Source: Pyrocephalus nanus (lineage: Eukaryota > Chordata > Aves > Passeriformes > Tyrannidae). From it: a stretch of DNA of 64,000 nt. Numbering within the stretch: the first letter of the stretch is position 1; each line of letters begins with the position of its first letter. Shown in pieces: positions 35,049-48,639 of this stretch. The notes under the pieces were generated by a model, which was given only the letters and a program-made list of their open reading frames with translations, was not told where the DNA came from and made no database searches. Location of the stretch: assembly GCA_038380795.1 (NCBI GenBank), contig CM076269.1:5642001-5706000 (forward strand). The letters are read 5' to 3'. Made by a program: the position numbers and the translations under genes.

Positions 35049-37524
35049 TGGCCCCAAACCTGGGTGGTGGCCAGCCTGGGCCTGGTACAGCCAGGGAAGG
35101 TGGGGCAAAGGTGGCTGTGTTCCCAGGTTTCAAGGGAGGCCGGGGACTGGGGATGTTCCAGGAATGAAGAGCATCTTTGACCTCAATGGAGGCCTCGATC
35201 CCGAAGCGCAAGCTGTTAATGCTTAGCTGCCTCCCACCTCCCTGCCCTGCTCGAGTATCCCAGAGAAGGGAAGAGGTTTTTCTAGCACCCAGGCAAGCCT
35301 GGGTTTGGCAGAGCCCCTGCAGCCTCCACACCCTGCTTTAACATATTCATGCCTATCCAAAATGTTCCCCTCTGGGCTGGACTTTCCCAGGCTTCACCTC
35401 TGGTCTGTGAGCTCATGAATCATGGGGAAAGAAACTGTTTTGGAAAGGGTGAATTTTGGGCACAGCTGCAGCAGCTGAAATGGCCAAATGCTGTCTGCAA
35501 AGATGGGGCAAAGGGGGAACAGTTGTGGGGAGGTGCAGGGGCTTATTGGGCCATGAATTTGGGAACAGAGATGAGGAAAGCAACCCAGTCTTCTGGGCTG
35601 TTGCTCTCCCTTGCCTGTCCTCTTACTGACAATCCTGATTCCTCTGCTGCTGAATGAATGGAAAAGCACCAGTAGGAATTGATTCAGGCCCTAAATTCTC
35701 AGCTCTCTGAGGACATCCAGAGCAGACTGCAGACTTCAGCAGAGCTTTGTAAAATGTGCATTTCAGTTACTGTTGCTTTTTTATGTTCTTGTATTTCAAG
35801 GACAGGATTAGGAATTCAGGTGAAACAACTAGGGAGAAATAGGAATAATTGGTAGGTCAGGTGTGCCAAAGTTGAGGATAAGTTGAATTGCTGGCTTTGA
35901 GTTCAGTATTTTCCACCTGTTTGTTGTCCTGCTGGTGCTCATGGCACACAACCTGCAGTCTGTTAGCTGAGAGGGACCTGCTGTGCTTCCCTTTCTGCCA
36001 CTGAGCATCCCTGAGTGGCTGCTGGCACAGAGCTGTTGGGCCCCTGAACCTGCTGTTTCCCAGGCCTGTCCTGGCCCTGCTCACCAGGGCATCCATGTGC
36101 CTTCATCCCCTGTGCGACTTCCTAGGGGCTTCCTTCCACCTCTACAGGTTTTACTGGGAGGATGCATCCTGTGAGAGGCAATTGTAAATCAAAGCATCTT
36201 CAGGGAAGTTCAAACAGGCATCCAGAGCTGGTTTTGTTGTCACAGAGTCTGAAGGATGCGAGATGCTCTCTGTCCCTCCTTTCTTCTCCTTGGCTTACTC
36301 CCATTAGCAGTAGAACAAACAGGGTGTTTGATAGAGTTAACATTGCTCTTTTGACTGAGACCATCTGAAGTGGAAGCACCACCACAATTTAAGGCCTTTT
36401 TAAAAAAAAAAAAAAAAAAAAAAACAACCCCAAACTTGTATTGGTTTTATTCTGGACTTAATTTTCTCGTTTCCCATTATTCAGCTTAACAGGGACCTAG
36501 CCACAAGTCAAGCTGCCTTACTTTGGTGCTGGCTCCTGCCAACTCTCCACTGAAAAGTGAATAACTGGAGAGCTACCTAGCAGAATAGTCAGCAAATGCT
36601 CCATGTAGCTCCTTTGGAAACAAATATTATTTGCTTTCCTAGATCCACCCAAATAATGTTGTTTGTTCTGCATAATTGGCTTAAAATGAACTAAGTGTGT
36701 ATCATCTTAGTACTATGAAAATGTTCTTAAAGTAACTATGGAAAGTTCTTGCCTCTTGGATTCTGAGTACAACTTGCATGACTTGAATTTTAATAATCAT
36801 CTTTGCTGAACAGAAGTACCTTTCTGTCTGATGAGAAATCTAACACCTTCTTATATTGCAATCAGTGCACTTCCTGGAAATTTCCATTTCCTGGTAGCTC
36901 GCTCCTCTAGGGTAGTTAAGCAGAAAGCAATAATGAAGTATATTGTTATAAGATGATGTTATTTTTACAGGCTGTAGTACAATGCTTTTCCTGACATTTT
37001 ATGATATATTATTAATAGCAATGGGAACCAAAATGCTTTTGCCAAGGACTGAAATGATTCTAATATGTTTCGTAGTGCGTTGTCCGTGCTTTTTATCCTT
37101 TCTCTTATTTCTTTATATCCAGATCCAACAAAGCACTTAAACACAAAGCACTATAAGAATTTTCTGACAACCCATTTCCCTCTTGCTGTCCCCTAACCCC
37201 TGTATGGAAACTGAACCCTTGTCAGAAATGAAATTTTTAACAGAAAATTCCTGCTTTCCCTGTATTTTCTGTGCGGAATGACTTCTCCCAGCAGCACTTT
37301 GGTTAAGACATGAAAATGAGACATGGGGGTGGCTCCAGACTTTAGTGTGGGAGATGTAGGGTTTGGACCAAGGCACTCCTGGGAGTGGAACAGTCAGGAG
37401 GCTGTGCAGGTAGGAGTGGGGGATCTGGCTCTCTTGCAAGCTTTGGTTTGGGCTGCTCAGGTTTTCCTGAAGAGTGGAGGAGTGGGTTGAGTGAGGCTGT
37501 AACAGCAGGTTCTTCTGCCCCTGG
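35049..37524. other. Non-coding stretch, A23 run
   Basis: An A23 homopolymer lies at 36402-36424; no retroposed source is evident. No exon or interspersed repeat is recognised elsewhere. Confidence 0.5.
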
Positions 37525-37616
37525 ACTCCTGGGGATGGTCCTGTGCAGAGCCAGGAGCTGGACTTGATGATCCTTGTGGGTCCCTTCCAAGTCAGCATAT
37601 TCTGTGATTCTGTGGA
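37525..37616 (+). mobile_element. CR1 LINE 3'-terminal fragment
   Basis: Ends with 'ggacttgatgatccttgtgg', 'gtcccttccaagtcagc' and 'attctgtgattctgtgg', the canonical CR1 tail. The same subfamily as 12770-13096 by eye (shared 'ggggatggtyctgtgcag' and 'gctggacttgat'). The fragment may extend upstream in worn form. Confidence 0.9.
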
Positions 37617-39439
37617 TGAAGTGTAAAAGGCAGTGCTCCAGCTTTGATGTGCGTTGGGTCCTTGTGCAGAACTCTGGTTCCCTCAGCAGTGGTCCTGGGG
37701 CTCTCCAGCAGGGGATGATCCACAGTGCCCACAGACCATTGTTTGAGACTGCTGCAGAGCCAGGATCTACTCGTTGGCCCCCTTGCAAAGTGGGGACCAT
37801 CTCTCTTCCTCTAGCCTTGATTCATCTTCCATGTTTGTTGCGGAAAGAAATTTCCAACAGATGAAAAAATATTCTTGAACTGGGGAGATGCCTGGAGGTT
37901 CAGCTCTTCTTTGTAATCACGTGCTGAATTTTCAGTTGTGCAACTTGCTGCTTTGAGGTCTGACTTGCTCCACCCTTTATAGCAGCCTCTAATTCTATCA
38001 GTAGATGTTTACACCTCCTCTTTGAGGAGCCTGTCCCACTGTGCTGAAGAGCTCCTTCAGTGCAGTGTGGAGCTGCAGCACTTTGGTGACATTCCCTGTG
38101 TTATCAGTGGACTTCATGGCTTCTCACGTGCATCCAAGTGAAGCACAGGCAGGGCCATACATACATTTTGGCAACTTGTTAATTAACATACCATAACTAC
38201 CTAAGTGTTATGACAATGTTCTGTGATCACAGGTCTCAAGAGACATCTAATGCTTTGGAACAAACTAGTCTCTGGCCCAAAGTGTCTCAGGTTAGCTGGG
38301 GTTACACCATTGATGGATTTGGCCCCTTGAGTTCAGTGGCTCCAGCAGGCTGTTTGCAAGAGTCAAACTCTGGCAAATGATCGACTCTGAGCTCAGTTGG
38401 AAAAGCTTGTGAAATGAAATCACAGTGCTTTGCCCATTAGGCTTGGGATGAAAAGCGAGCCTGAGAGCTGCCAGTGGTTCATATTTCATGTGCAGAGATT
38501 TACTTGTATTAGTTAAGATTGTGATGAGTTTGAGAAAGAGAGAGGGAGACAATTTGTAAGCCAATGCAGAAATAATACTTCCCTATAGTAAGTGTATAAT
38601 GAGAACTGTTGCTTTTATTGGATTGAAACAGTTCAGATTCTTCAAGATATACAGGTTTTGAATAGTGAACTGTATCACTGGTGACTGACCTCCTGTGTTA
38701 TTTTTACATCACTACTTATTTCTCTACGTCCTGACTTTGCTTCTGAGACTTCCATTCCTATTTCTTTCTTCTTTTCCTTTCTTCTTTTCCTTTCACACCT
38801 CTTCTCTTAATCTTTCCTGCTCTGGCTTTGGAAGCCTGATTGCTTTTAATGGACATCTAATATTTGTCATAGGCAGTCCACACTTTGCACAGAGCAAGTC
38901 CCTAGATATGATTACAGAACATATAGGCAAATTTGAGCTGGTTTTAATTAGAAAGCAATGTAACCACCGCATCAAAGAGCCTTAAAGAGCTTTGCTCAGG
39001 CTGTGGTTTGTGGCAGCCACATTGACCACTGCACCAGGATCCTTCATTGCCTTGTGCTTGCCATGGTAGCTCAGGTCATCTGGCAATTAGATCTTGTAGA
39101 AAGAACAAATTGATCTGCAATGCTGAGTCTGGCACAGTGTCCCCACCGCAGCTGCATGCCAGTCCTGCCTCGTTACTGACAGATTTCTCCCTAACTTGAA
39201 GGTTTTGGCTCATGAATCCAACGGTTGAGGTCAAGAATTTAATTAAACTTTGGATAGAAGAGGGCTGCCCATCTACTGGATCTCTTTCAGAGCAAGTGAG
39301 CTCTCACAGTAAGCAAGGAAGGCTATTTCAGCTGATTTAGTGTTCCTTGGCTTTGGATGTTACTTCCTCTTTGGTATGTGATTTTATTTTTTCCATGCTC
39401 TGCATTTGGTGACCAGAACAATCCTGCCAGTTTCTTTAG
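37617..39439. other. Non-coding stretch, no specific feature
   Basis: A C/T-rich patch at 38757-38795 contains a two-copy 13-bp repeat (tttcttcttttcc). Nothing else is recognised. Confidence 0.5.
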
Positions 39440-39625
39440 GAAACCATAGATGTGTTTCAAGGCAGTGAGCCAGCTGTTGGGCTTGGGCAGGTGATTTCAA
39501 GTCCACAATCTGAGAAGTCAGGGGTTGGGTGCTTAATCTTTTGGACTTCAAGGGATCTGATTTTCTGAATGAGCCGAGGACCTGTCTGGCTTCTGAACAT
39601 CTTCTAATGCTCCCCACAGAGCACC
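39440..39625. repeat. Possible ancient amniote repeat
   Basis: Phrases such as 'ggtgcttaatcttttggac' and 'ttcaagggatctgattttctg' (39529-39568, first slightly adapted by ear) recall a repeat seen in turtle and crocodile genomes. The match is from memory and loose, so the family is not named. Confidence 0.2.
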
Positions 39626-42600
39626 CTCCAGTATTGTTGACCCTTAACAACCAGTAGGAATAAGGATGGGGTACAGTTTACTATTTACCTGTGCTTCCAC
39701 TGGACTCAGGAACAGATGGGGGAGACTAGTTCTGATCTGTCTTCCCCTGCTCACTGTCTGCAAGCAGGAATGGCTAAAGGGATACTGGAGTCAATGAACA
39801 GATGTGGTGGTCCAGAGGTTACATGGAATTTTAGAGTAAGAGATAAATTTAAATAAATAAATATTTATAAACTTTTTCATTCTGGAATTTCACTGTTGCT
39901 TGTCCTGTGTAGAAGTACTCATCCATATCTGTAGTGGGTGTACTGGTTGTGTACACGTATGTGGAGCATTAAGAGATCAGAACATTTCTCAAATCTCATT
40001 TATAGAAGGATTAGATACCAAACTGGTTTTGAAAAAAGTTACATTGAAACTGTTGAAAATCTGTTGGAGAACTTCTGACAGAAAACTGGGATTTCAACCA
40101 AGAGGATTTGGTTCCCCTGGGTAATTTCTGGTTTTCATCAGACTCTGATCATACAGTGTAGCTCACCACATACCTCCATTGTTCATCAAACTGGGCAAGC
40201 ACAGAATATTTTTTGCCCCGATACCTTTTGCCAAAATGTCTGTTTATATATATAAAAAAAGAAAACTGATTATTATTTATGCCAGCTCTCCCTTTTCTTC
40301 CTTTGTGTGCATAAAGCTTCTATAACACACCATGTTCAGCTAGGATGTCTCAAGGCAAGCTCATTCCTGTACTGAATAACCGTGGCAAGTGAGGGGAAAG
40401 CAGTGGTGTCCCTCTTGCAGTGCAACTCCATGCCCCTCCAAGGATTTTGAGAGCAGTTAAGAAGTAATTAGCTATAAAAGAGGCCAGGAGAAATGGGAAT
40501 AGTGGGGAGAGTGTTTGCCTTGAATAGTGGCTACAGCAGCAAAGACATTCACTGTCAGACCTGCCCTGGGCTCCTCCTTGGGCCTGCTCTTGGTGTGCAC
40601 ATCTGCACAGTGTGTACCACAGGGCTGTACAGGGACAAGGTGTCGGGTCCATATCCCCTGTCTTCAGCGTAGCCTAAGCTGGGAAAGCCAGCTGGTAGCA
40701 GGCAGCATAATGCCAGGCTTTCCTGCAGCAGTGGGGGGTTTGTGGGGTGACAGCAGCAAAGGCTGCTTTGCTGATTTCAGGTACTCTGAGAGTGCAGGAA
40801 TGAGGAGTGCTGCCTGCCAGGAAGCAGCTGCCGATGGGTGAAGACAAAGTGGAGTGGAAATCCCTGCAGGGAGCAGAGCTGCTGTCCCTGGGCACGAGGA
40901 ACCAGGGTGTTTCAAGGCAGAGACTGTGATCCCTTGTGTTTGGGTCGCACTTGTGGCAGTGTGGCTCCTCAGCAGTTCACTTCCCATTGCTTGAGTTGCT
41001 TCCTGGGATGGGGGGAATATTCTCTGCTCATTTGGAAACTAGAGGTAGGGTGGGTCCATGAGAACATCCATGGGTTTTTTAGGTTTAAATCCTCATCAGG
41101 AATCTGTTTCACAAATATCTTCTGCAGGCTGTTTTTAGACAAAGATACTGCCAGGAGTTTGTTGTGCAGGTCACTCCAAACCCGGTGATGTTACTCTCGC
41201 CCCTGTCCCTCTCTTTGCAAATGTTTTTTTCATTTGTTCCATTGTGACTTTTGAACTGCCCCTGTTTTAAGACTAAAATGAGAGAGATAAAATGTTTTTA
41301 ATTTTAATTAAAACAAAGTTTATTTTATTTCATTAGCTAGCCATGTTATTTCAGGGCTTGACAGTAAAGTTATATGTTACCCTGTGGGTACTTCTAATTG
41401 TGTTACAGGGTTTCTACTTCATTCTGTCCAGAACAGTTTGACTCCTGTGCTGATCTCCATCCTCCCACAGCCTTGAACCAGCACAGCTAATGAAAAACAC
41501 TCCAGTAATAACAGGGGGCTCTCAAGGGCTCTGGATAATTGGGGAAAGGTACTATTAATTTTACTGGAAGGCAAGCCAGCTGAGCTTTAAGAGCCTACTG
41601 CTAAAGATACCAAGAAATAGGGCCTGATCATTTTGAAGGAAAGATAAGAATGTGGAAGCAGGTCAAAGTAAACCTACAGACCTAGAGAAAATACTCTCTG
41701 TCAGTAAATGTCAACATAGGGGCAGTCAGACTGAGGCAGCCCTTGGTCTAGACAATTCCTGTGAGTGAGGCAGGAGGTGGGATCCTCTCCTGCCATGCTG
41801 TTGAGCATTCCCAATGGTGCAGCTTGTGAGAGATCAGTGGGAAAAATCTCATGCTCAAGGTGAAAACCTGGGACTGTCTAGCCTTTTTCCTGCCCCCCCC
41901 CCACCTCCCCCATATGCAGGGATGCTCCTGCTCCATTCTGGGACTGTTTGGGCCATTCCTGGACACCTGGTCCCTCTGCTGCCTCTGGCAGCATCAGCAC
42001 AATGCACTTGGGAAAGAGAGATAGGAAGCCAAGAGGAGGCTGCTGGGGGTCATGCTCCCTGCACTTAAAGCCTTTTCCCATTCATTAGGAGTTACAGATT
42101 TGCTTAAATCCCAATCGTAAATCCTGGTATCTCGTGCAGTGTGAACCCAGGGTGGCTGTAAAACACTTCTGCAGGGAACCTGAATAGAGAATTACACCGA
42201 TTTAGAGGTGTTTTATCTGCTGTCCCTGGTATAACTGCAGTCATTGCTGCTGGAGTTTTGGTGCCTGGAATTTATTTGCTCCAGCAGAGAAGGTGCAAAG
42301 GGAGAGGTGTGACAGTTTAATTCTTCTCTTGTGTTCCTTGCACGGTTATAATGTTTTCAAGAGAATATTTAATAGGCGTTTAAAGTTAAATGAATCATGT
42401 GTGGAATGGAAGGGTGTTTTGAGGATAGCTGGTAAAGCAGGATAGAGGAGGTTTAGATTCAGCTCCCTTACTTTGTCCCAGGGATCAGGACTACAAAAAG
42501 CAGAGAGGAGCCTAATTTCCAGCGAGCCAGCCAAGTACCTCTAACTTAATGGGTCAAATATCTTTATGCCCCTTTTCTGTCCTATTTCGTGGTAGATGGG

Positions 42601-45600
42601 GAGGTATTGTCTCAAGCTTGGGTAGTAGATCAGCTGTCTCACTAATTGTCCTCCCTGTTTATCTTGTTGGCTGGCATTGTAGGCTTACGTAATTCTGTAA
42701 AAATATGAACTTCTTTTAAGTTGTTTAATCCAATGCTTGGATTTCCAACTGGATTGCACTGTACTTAACCTTCAGTATGTTATTGTTTTAGTAGTTTTGT
42801 CCAATATGAATAACACCTTATACCATAACATCCTCAGTGAATGTAGAAAGAAGTTCCAAAAGAACTGAAAAGGGTTCCAGGAAAGTCAAGCTGTATGGCT
42901 TATTTGATTTTTCTGTTTAGCCTCTTAAAGTAGCCAGAGAAGGGGGAATAAAAACATTACAAAGGATACGTTGCTGGATAAAAGATATTCCATTACAAAC
43001 TCTGTCAACATTAATAACTTGCATCTCTTCAACAGTGCTCCAAGCTGTCAATAAGAAACAGGAATGAACCAGGATAAAACTGATCTGTCAGAAAGCAGAT
43101 CATATCAGAAAGATAATACAATCAAATTAATTTATGGTGAGGAGATTTCACAACAGACAACGAGGCAATACTGAAAACCACAGTCCAATGTAATCCCTTT
43201 GAAGAAACGTTGTACTTATTACAGCTGTGATGATTGCAAATGTTTGGTTTAAAAGGCTGTGTTGCAGTCTGGAGGGAAAAAAACAGGCTATTTATGGTCT
43301 CCACTTTTTAAAGATGGGAGCTAAAGAAAATAAGCCTGGAGAAATATGAGCTGAAATTTAATATTTCTGTCTTCATTTAAGAAGGGGTGGTTAGAAAGTA
43401 GACGTGCCAGCCTGAGGGAAATTTGAATGTGTCAACATTTGGTTGGGCTTTTGAATTTTTTTGGTCCCTGGTTAAGATAAAAAAGTCAAAATAACCTATT
43501 TCCACTGAATAAAAAGTGTTGATTAAATAGTGTCAAAATATTTAATTCTGTCATTCTCCTCACAAGATTAAACTGCTTCAAAACAAATTATTTCATTTGC
43601 AATGACCATTTTGACTTGGAAAAGCATGATTTTAAACTCATTCCAGAATACTTCACTTCTGAATGGAAAGTGAAACCTTCTGTTTTAGAAAGGATGCTTT
43701 CTGTTTCATGGAGTAGCTCTACTTTCCTAGACTTTGACATTTTCTCTTGCTTGGGGAATGGGAAGAGGAAGAGGCTATGTGGATTAAGCAGTAGTTTGTG
43801 GTGGAGGAGAGGAAAGAAAACTTCTTGTAATGTAAAATTAGGGCTATAGCTGTACTCCTACTTAAATTTCCTTAATGATTAACGCATGTGAAGCTGTGAA
43901 TCTCCCATGGTTTAAGATCTTTCCTCATTACTCCCTGTGATTCTGATCTTCCTTTCCCAGTCTGTGACTCTGGATAGGAGACACAGCTGGGCCTGCCTTT
44001 GGAGAGGGATCAAGTTCATGTTGCCCAGTATGATCTGGCAGGTCTGTGACTCTCATTTTCCTTAGTCCTGGTCTTGCCTTCATAAACCTGACCTGAGAAA
44101 GGGTTTCTATTATGTGGCTTGTGGGGTGAACATGGTAATACAGTCCTCATCCTTGAACCAAAGAAAGTGAGGAGCAGCCAAAGCAGGCTTGGATGTGCCT
44201 TGACTTCTCCCCTGTCCTGCATCTTCCTGTTTGGCAGAGGACAAGTATCCCCTTTGCTGTATCTGAGTGGGTCTGCTGAGTTCTCAAACAGCCCAATACA
44301 GGCTTTGAAGCCACCCAAAGGAGAAGGGGCTGGGTGCTGTTGAGAATTGTGGCAAGGGGTGTTTCCACCCCTGCATACCTGGAGGCAGGAAGGCGGTGAA
44401 AACAGACCACAGGCTGTGGGGATAGGGTGTTGGTTTTGCTCTGACTGGTACCAGGATCCAAGAAAGGCTGAAATCATGGTTTAGGGAGCAAGAGGATGGA
44501 GGCCTGGAGCTGCCCAACCCATGCCAGTGAGTGTGTGTGTGTGTTGCTGTGAGAAGCCCTGCTGTCTGTTTTGGAGCGGGTGATGTGTGTGGGAGACACA
44601 TTGCTCCTTCCCCTTCCTCCTCCACCCTCTTTCATCACCCCCAAAGGGACTGTGCTCCAGCTGAATTGAACTTCCTCCAGTGGCTCCAGATGTGTTTGAG
44701 AAGTCTTCTGTCCCTGTCTCTTTTCACTGCCCCATCCTTTTTTTACTGTAAGTTTCTGCTATCAGTGTTGCTGGATGTGGGAATCTGTGGCTGCAATCAA
44801 ACTGAGGGGTGGGAATACCCAGCAGAGAAATCAGGGGGGAAAAAGGTCCCCACCATCTGCCTCCCCTCTCCCTAGTCCCCTGTGTTGCTTGCAAATCAAA
44901 ATAAACAACCTGAATTTAAACTGTGTGTTTTTAAAGGGATGAATCCCTTGGTTCCTTCTTGCCACCAGGGCTGCCTGTGCCTGCCAGACCTGTGTGTGGG
45001 CATCGTCCACAGTGCACTTAGCACTGACTCCCTCCCAGCTTAATGACAAGTTCTCACTTTGTTTGTTGTTGTTTGTTTTGTTTTGTTTTTTCTCCTTCCA
45101 GCCAAGCTGACATTTAATTCTGCCTCAGCCAGTTAAATATAACCCCGAAACCTGTGGGTGAGAAAATGTGGCTCTCTGTCACGCTCATTTCAGAGGAGCC
45201 AATTAGCAATGGTGATCCTTGGGACTTGGCAGCCTCTTCCCGGGCACCTGGCAGCCCTGGCCCTGCCTGTCATTCTTGGGATAATGTGCTAGGAAATGGT
45301 CTTGTGGTTTACTAAGAAAAGCAAAACAAACTCCCTCTTCCCCGCCTTTGCAACCCAACAACCTGTGGGCATAATTGATTTGTAAGATTTGCAGTCAGGA
45401 TGTGGCTTTGTTGCAGATGAAGCTGGTGAGTAGCCTGCTCCTTCCTGGCTCTTTGCCTGGTTCTCCCTGGTCCAGCAATTTTCCACATCCAAAGGCATCC
45501 AGTTTGGAGATAGCTTCCTCTCCTACCTCACCCTTTATTTCGCCACCTTTATTCCCCTTCTTTCTTTCTCTGCTGCACTGCTGGTACCATGCCTCCCATC

Positions 45601-47119
45601 CCTGTGACTTCTTCATCAGGGATTGCTGCCCTCCCAGGTACAAATATATCACACACTGCACGGACTCAGTCCACAACCCAGTGCTGATAAATGGGGAAAA
45701 AGGAGATGAGAATAGAGTGATCCTTCCCCTGACAATTCCTCTATGCTGGAAGTTTAGCATTTCGGTCAGGAGTCAGTGATGGATCTGGCATTGAATTTGT
45801 CTTGTCCTCTTTTTTTTTTTTTTTTTTTTATTATTATTTTAACTCAACTATGGAAGGCTTCTTGGTCTCCACAATGCCCTGGTTAAAGGCTGCTGTTTCT
45901 TCTGTCCATTTGACTGATCTCTTCAGCAGTGACCCTTTTCTTGCAGTGCTGTGAGAAACTGGTTAATTTTGTCCCCCTGAGTTGTCCTGTGTGGTTTGTC
46001 CTCTCTTTGCATGGAAAACATCAGAAGCTCTGTCAGTTCAAATGTACCTTTCTGAGTTTGCAGATAACAGGGTCAAAAAAGAAAAAAAAAAAAAAAAGGG
46101 CAAGAAACATGGGCTAGTTGAAGCCATTTATGGCTGGTTTATGCAGATCCCCGCTCTCTCTGAGCCAGGGCTCTCTGTCTTTCCCAGAAATGCTCCTCCC
46201 TCTCTCCCTTATGCTTTTAGGACCTGCATCTTCATTTGCCACAAGTTTCATAATTCTGGCTTAATTCCTGCCCCTCTCCCCCTTCTGCCAAGCTGAGTAT
46301 GGTGCAGGGTGAACCTCCAGGGTGGAGGACACCTGGGTTGTCCATTAGGTACTGGTGAATGGGGCCAGCTGGGGCTGCCATCAGCCCTCTGACCCATGTG
46401 CAGTTAGCTCCTGGTGATTGTAGAGCAGGCAACACAATGGCAATCCAGCAAACAGATGAACATATGATATTCATAAAAGAACAGGGGTGATTCCCTGTCT
46501 GCTGCAGCAGGAATCTAGGATTAACTCTATGCTGGTCTCTGGGGTTTAGTTGCTGTCTGTTATCACTTCTTATCTGGCAGTCCCATGTGCTGCTATGTGA
46601 TGTCTGTTCTTGTAACTGTTGGTACCTTACTATGGAGGGGTGTTAGCCAAAATCCCCTGCAGGAAAGGGAGATAGAGATGGTGCCCATGGGCATGTATTG
46701 GTATGGAGACAAAGTGATGGTTTGGTGAAGGCTCTCTGAACCCATCTTCAGTTATTAACTCCTGCCTGGGGAACGGCCCAGCTTTGGTTTTCTGACTTAA
46801 ACTGAAGTGTGATAGATATCTTGTGCATGGTGCTTAGACATCACCATCACTTCTGTGTTTTACATCTGGCTGCAGGATATCTTCAAAACACTTGCAGCAA
46901 AATAGCTTCTCAAAACAATGTTTCTTCTCAGTGTTGAGACTTATTTTCCTTGTGCTCCTTCGATTTTTATCTTCTCCGCATTTTCTGTACGTCACCCTAA
47001 CAAGTCGTAGAGGCTGGACAGTGTCCATATCACATCAATACTGAATTTCATTATATACAAACATCAATCTGGCTCTGGGCTGCCTTTTTAAACTGTCATC
47101 CAACCTGGTGGTGTTCAGT
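39626..47119. other. Long non-coding stretch, minor simple repeats
   Basis: No gene or mobile element is recognised in 7.5 kb. Simple repeats: (TA)n/A run 40245-40266, (GT)n 44529-44544, (GTTT/GTTTT)n 45060-45092, T20 45810-45829, A run about 46081-46097. Open frames around 40500-41190 and 44000-44880 exist on both strands without recognisable domains. Confidence 0.5.
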
Positions 47120-47269
47120 TTCTGTTTAGGTCTGACCGTGGAAAAGCATCGGTTCAAAGCTTGTTCCCTATAATGTTAGATCAAAACAGTTCCTCTGTGT
47201 GTTTATAATAAAAATATATTTTCACCAGCTCTTGGGAGCATTGACATTTTCATCAAGGCAATTTTCTAT

Positions 47270-47372
47270 GGCCCCAATCCATCACAGCACACGAGCTGTT
47301 CCATTGGTTCTAATACAACTACTCATTGCTTAAAGTAAATTGTTTGCTTAAAAGCTTGTTGGATCAGGGCCT
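47270..47372. repeat. Ancient hairpin (MITE-like) repeat relic
   Basis: Terminal inverted repeats GGCCCCAATCC (47270-47280) and GGATCAGGGCC (47361-47371) pair at 9 of 11 positions. Internal phrases (tactcattgcttaaagt, gcttaaaagcttgttggatc) recall a hairpin repeat abundant in turtle and crocodile genomes. Embedded in a candidate enhancer. Confidence 0.5.
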
Positions 47373-47552
47373 ATAAGCGAGAAAAGATTGCTGATTAGAA
47401 AGCACATTTGTTTCTGTTGTGGGATTTGATGGCAAATTAAGGATACTAGGAGGATTCCAAGATTAATGCGTCTACATTTTGGGAAAGAAATATTTTAATA
47501 CTTTCACATTATCGAGGCCCTATAATAAACAGAGCTTATGCAAATGGGAAAC

Positions 47553-47616
47553 TAAAGACCAAATCCTAGACATTAATGGGGTTCAGTGAGAGTAAACTGA
47601 AAGCAGAATTAATCTC
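47553..47616. repeat. Possible ancient amniote repeat relic
   Basis: 'ccaaatcctagacattaatg' and 'agagtaaactgaaagcagaa' resemble the flanks of another amniote hairpin repeat. Loose match from memory. Confidence 0.3.
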
Positions 47617-48124
47617 TGAGAGAACTAAATGGCTATTTTCATGCTTATGAACTTAGCATACTTTCAACTCCACCTTAATGAAAGACACACTTGGTTCGCT
47701 GTTAAAAGAGGCACTTAAAAGGTATTAGAGGCATAAGTCCAGCTGTTACAAACTCCAATAAATTTGGATTAGGTCTCCACTGTTTGAGTTGTGTGTGTGG
47801 GTGCCTGACCTCAAAGCAAGTTGTTGGTTTTTTAACTTATTGATATATGGCATTACATCAGGTTAATTACACGTTGCTGTTTTTCATGTCGTCTCAGCAC
47901 AAACCCATGTGCATCGTGGCATGGCATGGGAGAGCAGGGCACCAGGAGCCTCTTGGAGGGCTGGGGCATCCTGGCTGCCTGCCCACCACCCAGCCCTCCC
48001 CTGAGAGGGATGCTTCACCAGGGCGGCTGCTTTGTTTTACAGTACACAACTGGCTCCCTGCCCTCCCCTTTCCACCACGCCCCATCCCATATTTTCATTC
48101 CCTGGTGTAACTTCCCATCTTTCA

Positions 48125-48510
48125 CCTCTCGTGATAACAAAGCCTATTTTTAAATTTTTATTTTGGTTTGTGGGAGCTAAACGCCCAAGAGTTATAGGGC
48201 AGAATTAAGGGCTTGAATCGATGGGGCTTCGCCAGTTTTGTCTCGCTGGCTCTGATCAAATATTTGGTCCTTGAGCTGTTTTGCTACGAATTCCTGGCCA
48301 CCCATGGAAGGGATCATGCATGGGCAGGGCACGTTCAGATTTACGGCTGCATCTGTGTAGATGGGTCTAGATAACGGCAAACCTTTTGCTCCGAAGGCAC
48401 TGCAGCCGCTACGACAAAAGAGATGGCTTAAAATTGCATTTCCATTTAAAGTAACGCCAAGTGCCTCAGCCAGCCCGGCCATGTGAGGGAAATATAAAGC
48501 TCTGCGATAG
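48125..48510. promoter_or_regulatory. Candidate conserved non-coding element
   Basis: Repeat-free block with many retained CpGs in AT-rich context (AAACGCCC, GAATCGATGG, GCTACGAATT, GATAACGGC, GCCGCTACGAC). CpGs surviving in such DNA suggest selection or lack of methylation. Function unknown. Confidence 0.45.
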
Positions 48511-48639
48511 GGAACGAATGAGGAGAGGGGGGGAAGAAAGTCTGGGTAGCAAGTAACTAAAATAGATGAAGTGGAACAGTTGGAAATCTCAACTTGAGTG
48601 ACAAGGGAGAAAGAAGAGATCCAAAGTCAGCAGCAGATG

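Larger units (their letters stand above)
47120..47790. promoter_or_regulatory. Candidate conserved non-coding block with POU octamer
   Basis: About 0.65 kb of complex, AT-rich DNA with isolated CpGs (GCATCGG, ATTATCGAGG, TTAATGCG). A perfect POU octamer ATGCAAAT lies at 47538-47545. Homeodomain-like TTAAT cores are frequent. The block contains at least one ancient hairpin repeat (47270-47372). Texture and motif content are typical of a developmental enhancer; conservation is not measured. Confidence 0.45.

Noticed and set aside
35038..35226. Short open frame ending in a protein-like segment (MKSIFDLNGG)
   Set aside because: It overlaps the end of the MIR relic and its presumed tail, and no family match is recognised.
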